Assembly: GCA_040882605.1 (NCBI GenBank)
Contig: JBBEAY010000017.1
Span: 1-64,000, forward strand
Length of the DNA: 64,000 nucleotides
Direction of reading: 5' to 3'
DNA from: JAOUEA01 sp040882605
GTDB lineage: Bacteria; Actinomycetota; UBA4738; HRBIN12
Positions 26,670-35,573 of the stretch are shown piece after piece; within the stretch, counting starts at the first letter, position 1; every line of letters starts with the position of its first letter. The notes under the pieces are model-generated. The model saw only the letters and a program-made list of their open reading frames with translations. It did no database searches and was not told the DNA's origin. The translations under genes and the position numbers were made by a program.

Positions 26670-26736
26670 CGTCTCCTCTCGGGTGCGGTGAGTCCCGTGA
26701 CCGCAGCCTACCCGGCTGCGGTAGCGTGAAACGACC
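26670..26736. promoter_or_regulatory. Overlapping divergent promoters of tkt and the phosphoribulokinase gene
   Basis: A 67-bp gap carries a minus-strand TAGGCT (plus 26705-26710) serving tkt with a leader of about 30 nt and a Shine-Dalgarno. A plus-strand TAGCGT (26722-26727) lies 9 nt before the kinase ATG. The -10 boxes are 11 bp apart, so the two transcripts are likely to be co-controlled. Confidence 0.55.
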
Positions 26737-27723
26737 ATGGAAGCACCGCGTGACGGGCGTGCGTTCGGCCTGCGCGTCGCCGGCGGCGACGGCGCCCGCG
26801 AACGGCCGGTGCTCCTCGGGCTCGCAGGTGACAGCGCCTCTGGCAAGAGCACGTTGTCACGCGGCGTCGAGTACGTGCTCGGCGCCGAGCGGGTTGGCCG
26901 CGTCTGTACCGATGACTACCACCGGTTCGACAGAGCCGAGCGCGCCCGTCTCGCGGTCACGCCGCTCGCGCCCGATGCGAACCGCATGGACCTGATGGCC
27001 GAGCATCTGCGCGCCCTGTCGGCCGGGAGATCTGTGACCAAGCCCACCTACAGCCACGTCACGGGAACCTTCGGTGACGAGGAATCGGTCGGCCCTGGCG
27101 AGATCATGATCGTCGAAGGCTTGCTGCCTCTCGCGGATCCAGGTGCGCGAGATGCGATCGACGTTGCCGTCTTCCTCGAGCCCGATGAGATGCTCCGCCG
27201 CCGCTGGAAGCTGGAGCGAGACGTGTTCGAACGCGGCTACTCGGCGCAGCAAGTCGTCGATGAGATCCGTCGCAGAGAGGCCGATTCCGCGGCCTACGTG
27301 CGCCCGCAGCGCGGGTTCGCCGACATCATCGTGTCGTTCCGGCGGCGACCCGGCGCAAGCGACGACGAGCAGCTCTCGGCGCGCCTCATCGTCGGACCGA
27401 CACTTCCGTACCAGGGATTGCGTGAGCTGGTCGGGTCGTTACGCGGTGAGGGGATCCCGCCGATCCGCTGGTCGACGCTGACCGGCGGCCCCGGACCCAT
27501 GAGCGTGCTCGACATCGACGGCGACTGTCCTCCCGCGCTCGGCGCCGAGATCGAAGACGTGCTCTGGTCCTCGTTGCACCCCGACGACCGGCTCATGCGA
27601 GAACGCATCGGCATGGTGCGCACGCCCGGACGCGGGGAGCGGCGCAGCGAAGCCCTGGCCCTCACCCAGCTGCTGATCGTCGCGCACCTCATCGGGGCTC
27701 TCGACGGCGCTTTCGACCTGTGA
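26737..27723 (+). CDS. Phosphoribulokinase / uridine kinase family kinase, class II PRK-like
   Basis: This 328-aa kinase has the P-loop GLAGDSASGKST (28-39, Lys37). It then follows the order of plant/cyanobacterial-type phosphoribulokinase: VCTDDYHRFDRAERA, TPLAPDANRMDLM, KPTYSHVTGTF, IMIVEGLLPL, WKLERDVFERGYS and YVRPQRGFADIIV. PRK makes ribulose 1,5-bisphosphate from ribulose 5-phosphate and ATP. The redox cysteines of chloroplast PRK are not evident. Facing transketolase, it suggests a Calvin-cycle or related pentose pathway. RuBisCO is not in the window, so the substrate assignment is inference. Confidence 0.78.
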   Translation: MEAPRDGRAFGLRVAGGDGARERPVLLGLAGDSASGKSTLSRGVEYVLGAERVGRVCTDDYHRFDRAERARLAVTPLAPDANRMDLMAEHLRALSAGRSVTKPTYSHVTGTFGDEESVGPGEIMIVEGLLPLADPGARDAIDVAVFLEPDEMLRRRWKLERDVFERGYSAQQVVDEIRRREADSAAYVRPQRGFADIIVSFRRRPGASDDEQLSARLIVGPTLPYQGLRELVGSLRGEGIPPIRWSTLTGGPGPMSVLDIDGDCPPALGAEIEDVLWSSLHPDDRLMRERIGMVRTPGRGERRSEALALTQLLIVAHLIGALDGAFDL

Positions 27724-27747
27724 CGGAACGGTTACCCTTGCTGGCCG

Positions 27748-28962
27748 ATGACCTCGCTGCCCTCGCTGCCCTCGTTCCGTGACCTCGGGGTTTCCGATGC
27801 CGTCGTCGACACGCTCGCCGCGCGTGGCATCGGCTTACCGTTCCCGATCCAGGTCATGGTGATCGAGGACGCCACGGCGGGCCGTGACACCCTGGCAAGA
27901 TCGAAGACCGGATCCGGCAAGACCCTCGGGTTCGCGATCCCGATCGTCGACCAGCTCGACCCCGATGACCGCCGGCGGCCTGCGGCGCTGGTGCTGGTGC
28001 CGACCCGCGAGCTCGCGACGCAGGTGCGCGGCGAGTTCGTCGATATCGCGAAGGCCAGGGGGCTCACCGTCAAGGCGGTCTACGGCGGCACCAGCGTGAG
28101 CGAGCAGTCCAAGGGTGTCAGCGACGTGCACATCTTGATCGCCACCCCGGGGCGCCTCGACGATCTCGCTCAGCGCAAGATGGTCCGACTCGACGGTGTG
28201 CGCATCTTCGTGCTCGATGAGGCCGACCGCATGCTCGATATGGGGTTCCAACCGCAGGTTGACCGCATCGTGCGGCGCCTGCCGAAGGACCGCCAGACGA
28301 TGTTCTTCTCCGCCACGCTCGACGGCGCCGTGGGCCGGATCGCCGAGGTGTATACGCGCGACCCTGTTCGCCACGAGGTCGAGTTCGAAGGCAAGACGGT
28401 CGAGGAGGCCGACCATCGCTTCGTGCCGGTCGAGCCCCACGAGAAGCTCACCAAGCTGATCGAGCTCGCCCGGGCCGAAGAGCCCGACGGTCTCATGCTC
28501 GTGTTCGTGAACACGAAGCGGGCCGTCGATTCGCTCGCTCGCCAGCTGCGAGCAGAGGGCGTGCCCACCGTGGCGATGCACGGCGACATGACGCAGCAGG
28601 CGCGTGAGAAGGCGCTGAGCCGGTTCGAGGAGAAGCACGTGGGAGTGCTGATCGCGACCGACGTGGCCGCCAGAGGGCTCGACCTCGACGACATCACCCT
28701 GGTCGTGAACTACGATCCTCCGCAGGACGACAAGGGGTACGTGCACCGCGTCGGTCGCACCGCCAGAGCGGGGCGTACCGGCACGAGCGTGACCTTCGTG
28801 ACTCCCCAGCAGCTGGGTGATGTGAGCCGAATGGCCGCGCGCCTCGATCTGCACGAGGAGTTCGAACAGGAGGGGATGAAGGTCGCACCCCCTCGTACCG
28901 TCTTCAGTGGCAGCGTGCGCGGGCGTCGCTCGGGCCTGCGCGGCCCGAAACGCCGCCGATAA
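27748..28962 (+). CDS. DEAD-box RNA helicase
   Basis: A 404-aa ATP-dependent RNA helicase with all core motifs: Q-motif region (SFRDLGVSDAVVDTL), motif I SKTGSGKT (52-59), PTRELA, DEAD (157-160), SAT (188-190), ATDVAARGLD and HRVGRTARAG. The C-terminal tail is short and basic (GRRSGLRGPKRRR), as in RhlE-type enzymes acting in ribosome assembly or RNA decay. TACCCT (27733-27738) lies 9 nt before the ATG, so the message may be leaderless. It is convergent with the second GGDEF-EAL gene. Confidence 0.93.
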   Translation: MTSLPSLPSFRDLGVSDAVVDTLAARGIGLPFPIQVMVIEDATAGRDTLARSKTGSGKTLGFAIPIVDQLDPDDRRRPAALVLVPTRELATQVRGEFVDIAKARGLTVKAVYGGTSVSEQSKGVSDVHILIATPGRLDDLAQRKMVRLDGVRIFVLDEADRMLDMGFQPQVDRIVRRLPKDRQTMFFSATLDGAVGRIAEVYTRDPVRHEVEFEGKTVEEADHRFVPVEPHEKLTKLIELARAEEPDGLMLVFVNTKRAVDSLARQLRAEGVPTVAMHGDMTQQAREKALSRFEEKHVGVLIATDVAARGLDLDDITLVVNYDPPQDDKGYVHRVGRTARAGRTGTSVTFVTPQQLGDVSRMAARLDLHEEFEQEGMKVAPPRTVFSGSVRGRRSGLRGPKRRR

Positions 28963-28984
28963 CAGTGAGCGAGCGGGCTGTGGC

Positions 28985-31258
28985 CTAACCCACGTCGCCG
29001 TCCAGCATCTGCAGCGATGCGCGTCGATGCAAGACGAGGATGTCGGAAGCCGGCACCGGCCGCGAGAAGAAGTACCCCTGACCCAGCGGACAGCCCCGAT
29101 CGGCGAGGAACCGCCACTCGCCTTCGGTCTCGATGCCCTCGGCCAGCGGCGTCATGCCCAGGTTGTCGGCGAGCGAGATCATGGCCGACACCATGCTGGC
29201 CGCATCGCGATCGAGGTCGACCTCGCGCACGAACGACCGATCGATCTTCAAGATGTCGACCGGCATGTGCCTGAGCCGGGCGAGCGAAGAGTATCCGGTG
29301 CCGAAGTCGTCGATGGCGATCTTCAACCCTCGCTCGTGCATCTCACCGAGCAGCTCGATCGTGCGGTCGGGGTCGGTCATGGCCGTCGATTCCGTGATCT
29401 CGACCGTGACCCGCTTGGGGTCCATGCCGGCGATCACGATCGGCGCCACCATCTTGGCGACGAGCTCCGGCTGCCAGAGCTGGCGCGGGGAGAGATTGAA
29501 TCCCACCTCGAGCTCGAGGCCCTCGGCGCGCCATTGGGCATCTTGGCGGCAGATCTCCTCAACCACCCAGTCGCCGATCGCTTCGATCAGTCCCATCTCC
29601 TCGGCGAGCGGGATGAACTCACCCGGCTGCACGAGACCTCCGTTGGGCTCGGGCCAGCGGATCAGGGCTTCGACGCCGAACATGCGACCGGACCCGAGCT
29701 CGATCAGCGGCTGGTAGTGCAGCATCCATTGCTTCTGTTCCACCGCCTTGCGCAGGCGCGTTGACATCGAGAGCCGGGTCATGGCGTTGCCCGGTTCCGT
29801 CGAGTGCATGACGCATCCGCCAGGTCCGATCTTCTTCGACTGGAACATCGCCGATTCGGCGTTCGTGAGCAGCGTCGTCGCATCATCGGCGTCACTGGGG
29901 AAGACACTGATGCCCTGGCTCGCGGTGAGATACAGCTCGGTGCCGGCGATCTGGAAGGCTTGACGCATCGCCTCCTGGATGCGCGTGGCGACCGCCTCCG
30001 CCGTGATCGATCCGCCGTCTTGCCCACCGGGCACGGGTGAGGCCGTGTCGAGGTCGGCGAGCAGCACCAGGAACTCGTCGCCACCCGGACGTGCCACGAG
30101 GTCGGTGTCCCTCGTGGCTTCGCGGAGCCGGTCGGCCAGCGATCGGATGAGCTCGTCCCCCTTCTCATGACCCAGTGAGTCGTTCACGAGCTTGAAGTCG
30201 TCGAGGTCCACCGAGATCACCGCGACCCCGTCACCGTTGCGCCGAGCGCGCGAGAGCGAGCGCTCGAGCAGGTCGTCGAACATCGTACGGTTCGCCATGC
30301 CGGTCAGCTTGTCGTGGTAGGCGAGGTAGGCGATCTGCTCCTCGGCAGCCTTGCGCTCGGTGATGTCGAGCATCACGCCCTGGATCAGTGCTGGCTCGCC
30401 GTCGGCGTTGGACAGCACGATCGCGGAGTCGCGGAACCACAGCACCCGGCCGTCTCGCGCGACTAGGCGATATTCGTATGCGAACGGCTGGCCGATCTCG
30501 CGACCGCGAAGGTATGTCTCGATCGCTGAGGCTCGGTCGTCGGGGTGCAGCATGCGTGCCCACAGATCGGGATCCCCGACGTACTCATCCGCCGTGCAGC
30601 CCAGCAGGGGCAGGATCTGCGGGCTCACGTAGGTCGTGGTCATCAGCTCATCCGCGATGTCCACGTAGACGATGGCCGGGATCTGTTCCACGAGTGCCCC
30701 GTACTTCGAGCGCACCTCGTGGAGCTGGCCGCGGGTCGCAGTCTCGTCTGTCACATCGAGCATCAGGCCGAGCCAGTACATCGGCGTGCCGTGCTCGTCG
30801 CGGAGCAACACGCCATCTTCCTTGATCCAGATCTCTTGGCCGTCGCGGTGGATCGCCCGGTACTCGATGAGGAAGGGCTCGCCGGTCTCGGCGGCGCGCT
30901 CGGTCGCCGAAACGACACGCTCGCGATCGTCGGGATGCACGCGGTCGACCCAGGCGTGAGGGTGGGCGAGCCACTCTTCCCGAGTGACGCCGAGCAGTGC
31001 GTCGATGCCGGGGCTGACGTCGAACACGGGCGCATCGGCGCCGAGGCCTTCGAGGTAGATCACGGCGGGGAGCTCGTCGATGATGCCCCGGTAGCGCACT
31101 TCGAGGTCGCGCAGCTGGGCCTGGAGGTCCGCGACGCCGCCGTCGACACCTGGGGCCATCTGCTGCACGGCGGGGAAGAAGCCCTGATGGGCGGTCGTCG
31201 CTTCGGGGGTCGCCTGTGTGGTCTGGTCGTCGAAGCTCATGCTGCCGGCCTGTTCCAT
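28985..31258 (-). CDS. PAS-PAS-GGDEF-EAL protein with intact GGDEF and EAL sites
   Basis: A 757-aa soluble protein: two PAS/PAC units (about 50-180 and 185-310), GGDEF (315-490) and EAL (500-745). The cyclase signature GGDEF is intact at 392-396 and the phosphodiesterase signature at 530-532 (VEALIRW), with IAIDDFGTGYSSL and LKIDRSFV. It could make or degrade c-di-GMP depending on PAS input. The two catalytic domains closely resemble the protein at 22540-24819, so the pair arose by duplication. ATG 31240 (MSFDDQ) is an alternative start. No transmembrane segment is seen. Confidence 0.9.
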   Translation of the reverse strand: MEQAGSMSFDDQTTQATPEATTAHQGFFPAVQQMAPGVDGGVADLQAQLRDLEVRYRGIIDELPAVIYLEGLGADAPVFDVSPGIDALLGVTREEWLAHPHAWVDRVHPDDRERVVSATERAAETGEPFLIEYRAIHRDGQEIWIKEDGVLLRDEHGTPMYWLGLMLDVTDETATRGQLHEVRSKYGALVEQIPAIVYVDIADELMTTTYVSPQILPLLGCTADEYVGDPDLWARMLHPDDRASAIETYLRGREIGQPFAYEYRLVARDGRVLWFRDSAIVLSNADGEPALIQGVMLDITERKAAEEQIAYLAYHDKLTGMANRTMFDDLLERSLSRARRNGDGVAVISVDLDDFKLVNDSLGHEKGDELIRSLADRLREATRDTDLVARPGGDEFLVLLADLDTASPVPGGQDGGSITAEAVATRIQEAMRQAFQIAGTELYLTASQGISVFPSDADDATTLLTNAESAMFQSKKIGPGGCVMHSTEPGNAMTRLSMSTRLRKAVEQKQWMLHYQPLIELGSGRMFGVEALIRWPEPNGGLVQPGEFIPLAEEMGLIEAIGDWVVEEICRQDAQWRAEGLELEVGFNLSPRQLWQPELVAKMVAPIVIAGMDPKRVTVEITESTAMTDPDRTIELLGEMHERGLKIAIDDFGTGYSSLARLRHMPVDILKIDRSFVREVDLDRDAASMVSAMISLADNLGMTPLAEGIETEGEWRFLADRGCPLGQGYFFSRPVPASDILVLHRRASLQMLDGDVG

Positions 31259-31393
31259 GCACGTCGATCGCCGGACGCATCGCCCGACCTTGTCTACATC
31301 GGCGCACGATCGGGCCAGCTTGAACGCTGGAGTACGAGGATCGAAGGGGTGCCGCCAAGCGGGTTCCCCGTCTCGCCAGTCGGATCCCCGCTC

Positions 31394-32260
31394 TTAGCAG
31401 CCGGTCTCGTCGGGAAGCAGGGGGCGGAATGCGATCGCGTACCGACGGCCCTCGCTCGTCCACGGTGTGAGCTGGTTCGCCATCTGCACGACGGGCAGGA
31501 GTTGCTCGGTCCATTCGGCGCCGGTCACCGCGATGCATCGGAGCCCGGCCCCCGCCTTCTCGCCGATGCCATCGAGGGGCGTCGCGAGCGGCCATCCCAT
31601 GTCGGACTGGGGCGGATCGGGCTGACCTCGATACTCGGACACGAGCGCGCGAGCCCCGGTCGGATCGTACGGAGCCGCATCGGACACCGAGCTCTCGGGG
31701 AGCCATGTCTCGAGTGATCGGAGCTGCTCGACGAGACGCAGGAGCTTCTTCCGGGCCTCGAACTCATCGTCGGGCATGCCGGGCATCTGGGCGCTCAGCT
31801 CGCTCAGGGCGTAGATGCGCACCGTGCGATCGATGTCGCCGAAGCGCGCGGTGAACACCGTGTCCGCAGCGTCGGCGATGCCCACCGAGCCCATGTCGGT
31901 GAGGTCGCCCACGTCGTCGAGGTTCGCGTCGAGGGCCGCCTCGAGGATCGCCTGGAGGCCGGCTTGGTCGATCTTCGAAATCTCGATCGAGGGAAGCGCG
32001 GGGCCGGGGTAGATCTCGATCTGCGGGCCCGGGCGCACGACCGTGCCGTCGCCGTAGAGCGAGAACGAAGGAAGGTTCGTGAGCTGGAACTCAGGGGGGG
32101 TGTAGCCGCCCTCGTATCCCCATCGCAGCAACAGATCGCTCGGTTCCCCGGAGTGGGATATGCCTTGCGAGGTCGAACCGCCGCCAGCCGTGGGGGCGTC
32201 GGCGCACGCGGACAGCATGAGAGCCACGAGGGCGAGGGGAGCGATCGGTCGCAGGTTCAC
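31394..32260 (-). CDS. Hypothetical lipoprotein, 288 aa
   Basis: No characterised family recognised. GTG 32260 follows GGAAAGGACC and starts a lipoprotein signal peptide (LRPIAPLALVALMLSACAD) with lipobox LSAC, so the mature protein is tethered to the membrane exterior. The body contains LLLRWGYEGGYTPPEFQLTN and a C-terminal RYAIAFRPLLPDETGC. Two Cys residues near the C-terminus (RCIAVTG and ETGC) could form a disulfide. The upstream open frame crosses the tdh promoter and is not coding. Confidence 0.7.
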   Translation of the reverse strand: MNLRPIAPLALVALMLSACADAPTAGGGSTSQGISHSGEPSDLLLRWGYEGGYTPPEFQLTNLPSFSLYGDGTVVRPGPQIEIYPGPALPSIEISKIDQAGLQAILEAALDANLDDVGDLTDMGSVGIADAADTVFTARFGDIDRTVRIYALSELSAQMPGMPDDEFEARKKLLRLVEQLRSLETWLPESSVSDAAPYDPTGARALVSEYRGQPDPPQSDMGWPLATPLDGIGEKAGAGLRCIAVTGAEWTEQLLPVVQMANQLTPWTSEGRRYAIAFRPLLPDETGC

Positions 32261-32345
32261 GGTGGTCCTTTCCGGGTCGGCTGCGTGGGCCCGTACGACG
32301 TCCCGGCGATGCAGATGGGTTCCCGGGCCAGGGTAACCTCCGGGG

Positions 32346-33416
32346 GTGAGCGGAACGATGCGGGCCCTGCGGAAGACGGCGCGTGGCCCCGGCGCCGAGC
32401 TCGTCGAGATCCCGATCCCTGTGCCCGGCGACGACGAGGTGCTGGTCCGGGTGCACGGCGCCTCGATCTGCGGCACCGACCTGCACATGCTCGAATGGAA
32501 CGAATGGGCCGACAGGCGCATCGGCCCGGTGCCGATGACGTTCGGTCACGAGATGGCCGGAACGGTGCACGCGGTGGGCGACGAAGTGCACCACCTGCAG
32601 CCCGGCACGTTCGTCGCGGCCGAGACGCACATCGCCTGCGGCCGCTGTTCCACCTGTCAGACGGGTCGCGCGCACATCTGCGAGAACCTACGCATCCTCG
32701 GCGTCGACACAGAGGGCGCTTTCGCCGAGTTCGTGGTGCTGCCCGCCCAGAACGCCTGGGTCGTGGGCGAGGGTATCGACCCCGACGTGGCGTCGATCAT
32801 GGAGCCGTTCGGCAATGCCGTACATGCGGCGTTCGGCACGGGGGGCGGCGAGGACATCGCCACCAACGTGGTCGCCGTGATCGGGTGCGGCCCGATCGGC
32901 ATGTTCGCCGTCGGTGTCGTCCGCTCGCTCGGCGCGTTCAAAGTGATCGCGATCGAACCGAACGACTACCGGCGTCAGAAGGCCCGGGAGATGGGCGCCG
33001 ACGTGCTGATCGATCCCACCGAGGTCGATCCGGTCGCCGCCGTGCTCGAGCAGACGAAGGGTGTGGGCGCCGAGGTCGTGCTCGAGATGAGCGGGAACGC
33101 GAAGGCGATCGATCAGGGCACTCGCATGCTCGCCCGCGGTGGGCGCATGTCACTGTTGGGACTTCCCGACGCTTCGGTCGCGCTCGACCTGAACGACCAG
33201 GTGATCTTCAAGGAAGCTCGCCTGCAGGGCATCACCGGACGGGAGATGTTCCGAACGTGGCAGCAGACGACGACGCTGCTCTCGACGGGGCGTGTCGACG
33301 TCTCGCCTGTGATCACGCATCGGTTCAGCTTCGATCATTGGCAGGAAGCCTTCGAGACCACGGCCTCAGGCCGCTCCGGCAAGGTGATCCTCGTGCTGAA
33401 CGGCACGGGCGCATGA
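32346..33416 (+). CDS. tdh: L-threonine 3-dehydrogenase
   Basis: A 356-aa zinc-dependent dehydrogenase oxidising threonine to 2-amino-3-oxobutyrate with NAD+. Catalytic zinc residues are Cys42 (SICGTDLHM) and His68-Glu69 (FGHEM). The structural zinc uses Cys98, Cys101, Cys104 and Cys112. The NAD motif is VIGCGPIGM. The kbl gene follows 34 bp later, which settles the substrate among related alcohol and polyol dehydrogenases. The GTG start at 32346 lies 6 nt after TAACCT (32334-32339), placing transcription at the start codon. Confidence 0.92.
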   Translation: MSGTMRALRKTARGPGAELVEIPIPVPGDDEVLVRVHGASICGTDLHMLEWNEWADRRIGPVPMTFGHEMAGTVHAVGDEVHHLQPGTFVAAETHIACGRCSTCQTGRAHICENLRILGVDTEGAFAEFVVLPAQNAWVVGEGIDPDVASIMEPFGNAVHAAFGTGGGEDIATNVVAVIGCGPIGMFAVGVVRSLGAFKVIAIEPNDYRRQKAREMGADVLIDPTEVDPVAAVLEQTKGVGAEVVLEMSGNAKAIDQGTRMLARGGRMSLLGLPDASVALDLNDQVIFKEARLQGITGREMFRTWQQTTTLLSTGRVDVSPVITHRFSFDHWQEAFETTASGRSGKVILVLNGTGA

Positions 33417-33450
33417 TGGTGCCGAACGGCACGGGTGTGAGCGACGGATC

Positions 33451-34632
33451 ATGACTGACGCGCTCGGGTTCTTGAAGGACGAACTGGCGGCGCTCGAACG
33501 AGATGGGCTGCTGCTGCATCCGCGAACCCTCGAAGGCCCGCAGGGGGCTCGAGCCCGCTACGACGGGCGCGACGTGATCAACCTGGCATCGAACAACTAC
33601 TTGGGGCTCGCCAACCATCCCCGCCTGAACGAGGCGGCGAGCCGGGCCGCGACCGAGCTCGGCTCGGGGTCGGGGGCCGTTCGCACGATCGCCGGCCAGA
33701 TGACGATGCACCGTGAGCTCGAATCTCGTTTCGCGGCCTTCAAGCACACGGACGCCGCGCTCATGTTCCAGTCGGGGTTCACCTCGAACTCAGGCACGGT
33801 CGCCGCGATCCTCACGAAGGACGACGTCATCGTCTCCGATCGGCTCAACCACGCTTCGATCATCGACGGCGCCCGTCTGTCGCGCGCCGGGGTCGCGGTG
33901 TTCGACCATCGAGACGCCGATCACGCAGATCGTCTGCTCGCCGAGACCGCGCAGCCAGGCCGCCGCCAACTGCTCATCACCGACGGCGTGTTCTCGATGG
34001 ACGGTGACATCGCGCCTCTGCCCGACCTCGTCGATGTCGCCGAGCGGCACGGCGCCATCATGATGGTCGACGACGCGCACGCCACCGGTGTGCTCGGTGC
34101 GGGCGGCGCCGGCACGGTCGAACACTTCGGGCTGCGGGGCCGGGTCGACATCCAGGTGGGCACGTTGTCGAAGGCGATCGGCGTGATCGGAGGGTTCATC
34201 GCCGGCTCCTCGCACCTGATCGAGTGGCTGCAGAACCGAGGGCGCCCCTATCTGTTCTCGACGAGCGCCCCACCGCCTGTGGTCGCAGCATGTTCTGCCG
34301 CGCTCGACGTGATCGCAGACGAGCCAGATCGGCTCGAGCGCCTGTGGTCGAACACAGCGTTGCTCAAGGATGGGTTGGTCGGGCTCGGGTTCGATACAGG
34401 CGCGAGCCAGACCCCGATCACCCCGGTGATAACGGGTGACGAGGAACGCACGCAGGTGTTCGCGCGCCGCCTGTTCGAGAATGGGGTGTTCTGTCCAGCG
34501 ATCGTGTTCCCGACGGTCGGCAAGGGCATGGCGCGCGTCCGCACGATCGTCACCGCCGATCACACCGAGGACGATCTGCGCGAGGCGCTCGAGGTGTTCG
34601 CAAGGGTGGGTTCGGAGCTCGGGCTGCGCTGA
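33451..34632 (+). CDS. kbl: Glycine C-acetyltransferase (2-amino-3-ketobutyrate CoA ligase)
   Basis: A 393-aa PLP enzyme of the alpha-oxoamine synthase family. It cleaves 2-amino-3-oxobutyrate with CoA into glycine and acetyl-CoA, completing the Tdh-Kbl threonine pathway. Seen: INLASNNYLGLANHP, GSGAVRTIAGQ, the Asp in VDDAHATGVLG and the PLP Lys241 in GTLSKAIGVIGGF. The upstream tdh separates it from BioF and KBL-like paralogues. It is convergent with the TetR gene. Confidence 0.93.
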   Translation: MTDALGFLKDELAALERDGLLLHPRTLEGPQGARARYDGRDVINLASNNYLGLANHPRLNEAASRAATELGSGSGAVRTIAGQMTMHRELESRFAAFKHTDAALMFQSGFTSNSGTVAAILTKDDVIVSDRLNHASIIDGARLSRAGVAVFDHRDADHADRLLAETAQPGRRQLLITDGVFSMDGDIAPLPDLVDVAERHGAIMMVDDAHATGVLGAGGAGTVEHFGLRGRVDIQVGTLSKAIGVIGGFIAGSSHLIEWLQNRGRPYLFSTSAPPPVVAACSAALDVIADEPDRLERLWSNTALLKDGLVGLGFDTGASQTPITPVITGDEERTQVFARRLFENGVFCPAIVFPTVGKGMARVRTIVTADHTEDDLREALEVFARVGSELGLR

Positions 34633-34681
34633 CCGCGCGGCGCTGCTCGCCCGCACTGCAGCATGTCGCCCTGGCGCGGGA

Positions 34682-35416
34682 TCAGGCGCGGGCGATGGCG
34701 CGCGCTTCGATGCCGGCCAGCAGCAGGTCGAGTCCGAACTCGAACTGTTCGTCGGGGTCGCACTCGGCCAGATGGGGCAGGGCAGCGATGATGCACGGCA
34801 ATCGGTCGGCCGGAAGGAACTGGGCGAAGGCCTCATCGGGGATCTTCGCGTGCACGGCGTTGAGGTCGAGCGCCTTCCCGTTGCGCATCGTGCCGGCTGA
34901 GAACATCGCACCGACCTCCATCATCACCACGCCCATGATGTAGCCCCCGATCACATTGAAGACCTGCACGCCTTCGCGCGCGTCGATGCCTGCGCGTCCG
35001 ATCGCGCGGAGCGCGAATTCCATGGGCATCAGGGATTCGAGGTCGGTCATGGGGCGCTGACGGTCGGCCCAGAGCGCGATCACATTCGGATGATCGCGGA
35101 GAACGCGGCGCCATTCCCGCGCCCCGTCACGAGCGACCTCGATCCACGGACGGTCCTCGGGCGGGTAACGGAAGTCGCGCATCACGAGAGCGCAGACGCC
35201 GTCGAGCAGATCTTCCTTGTCACGGACGTGGTGGTAGAGCGACATCGCCTCGACGCCGACCTCGCGAGCCACCCGGCGCATCGTCACGGCGTCGAGGCCT
35301 TCGGCATCCATGATGTGAAGAGCGGCATCGACCACGCGTTCACGTGTGAGACGCTCCTTGACCGGCGCCTCGACGACGGCGGCGTCGGACTTCCGCTTGC
35401 GGGTTCGTGCCGGCAT
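34682..35416 (-). CDS. TetR family regulator
   Basis: This 244-aa repressor has an N-terminal helix-turn-helix (RVVDAALHIMDAEGLDAVTM, then VGVEAMSLYHHVRDKEDLL) and a TetR_C-type ligand domain (WRRVLRDHPNVIAL, FNVIGGYIMGVVMMEVGAMF). A basic N-terminal leader (RTRKRKS) precedes it. ATG 35416 with GGAGA upstream is preferred over GTG 35440. It is divergent from an MMPL exporter with an inverted repeat in between, so it probably represses that exporter and itself. Confidence 0.88.
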   Translation of the reverse strand: MPARTRKRKSDAAVVEAPVKERLTRERVVDAALHIMDAEGLDAVTMRRVAREVGVEAMSLYHHVRDKEDLLDGVCALVMRDFRYPPEDRPWIEVARDGAREWRRVLRDHPNVIALWADRQRPMTDLESLMPMEFALRAIGRAGIDAREGVQVFNVIGGYIMGVVMMEVGAMFSAGTMRNGKALDLNAVHAKIPDEAFAQFLPADRLPCIIAALPHLAECDPDEQFEFGLDLLLAGIEARAIARA

Positions 35417-35461
35417 CCGCGTCGTTCTCCGAACGTTCACTGGAACGGGCTAAGATCGGAC

Positions 35462-35490
35462 TTGACAAACTTACAGTGTATACCTATGCT
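35462..35490 (+). promoter_or_regulatory. Consensus sigma70 promoter of the MMPL gene
   Basis: TTGACA (35462-35467), 17 bp, TATGCT (35485-35490). This is the closest match to the bacterial consensus in the window and lies 83 bp before the MMPL ATG. Such a strong promoter fits a gene kept off by a repressor. Confidence 0.8.
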
Positions 35491-35511
35491 CCCGTACGTT
35501 GTAAGCATACA
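35477..35511. promoter_or_regulatory. Inverted repeat, probable TetR operator
   Basis: TGTATACCTA (35477-35486) is mirrored by TAAGCATACA (35502-35511), matching at 8 of 10 positions with 15 bp between. The left arm overlaps the -10 box of the MMPL promoter. Two CGTACG sites (35493-35498, 35513-35518) and CTTACA/TGTAAG arms add to the symmetry. Binding by the adjacent TetR protein is inferred from position. Confidence 0.6.
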
Positions 35512-35573
35512 TCGTACGTCAAGCTGTCGGAGGGAAGCACAGCCGGCATCGACCGACGAAGGGGAACGCGGGG

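Noticed and set aside
24831..27723. A complete Calvin cycle operon
   Set aside because: Only transketolase and a PRK-like kinase are present. RuBisCO, its activase and fructose bisphosphatase are absent, so autotrophy cannot be claimed.
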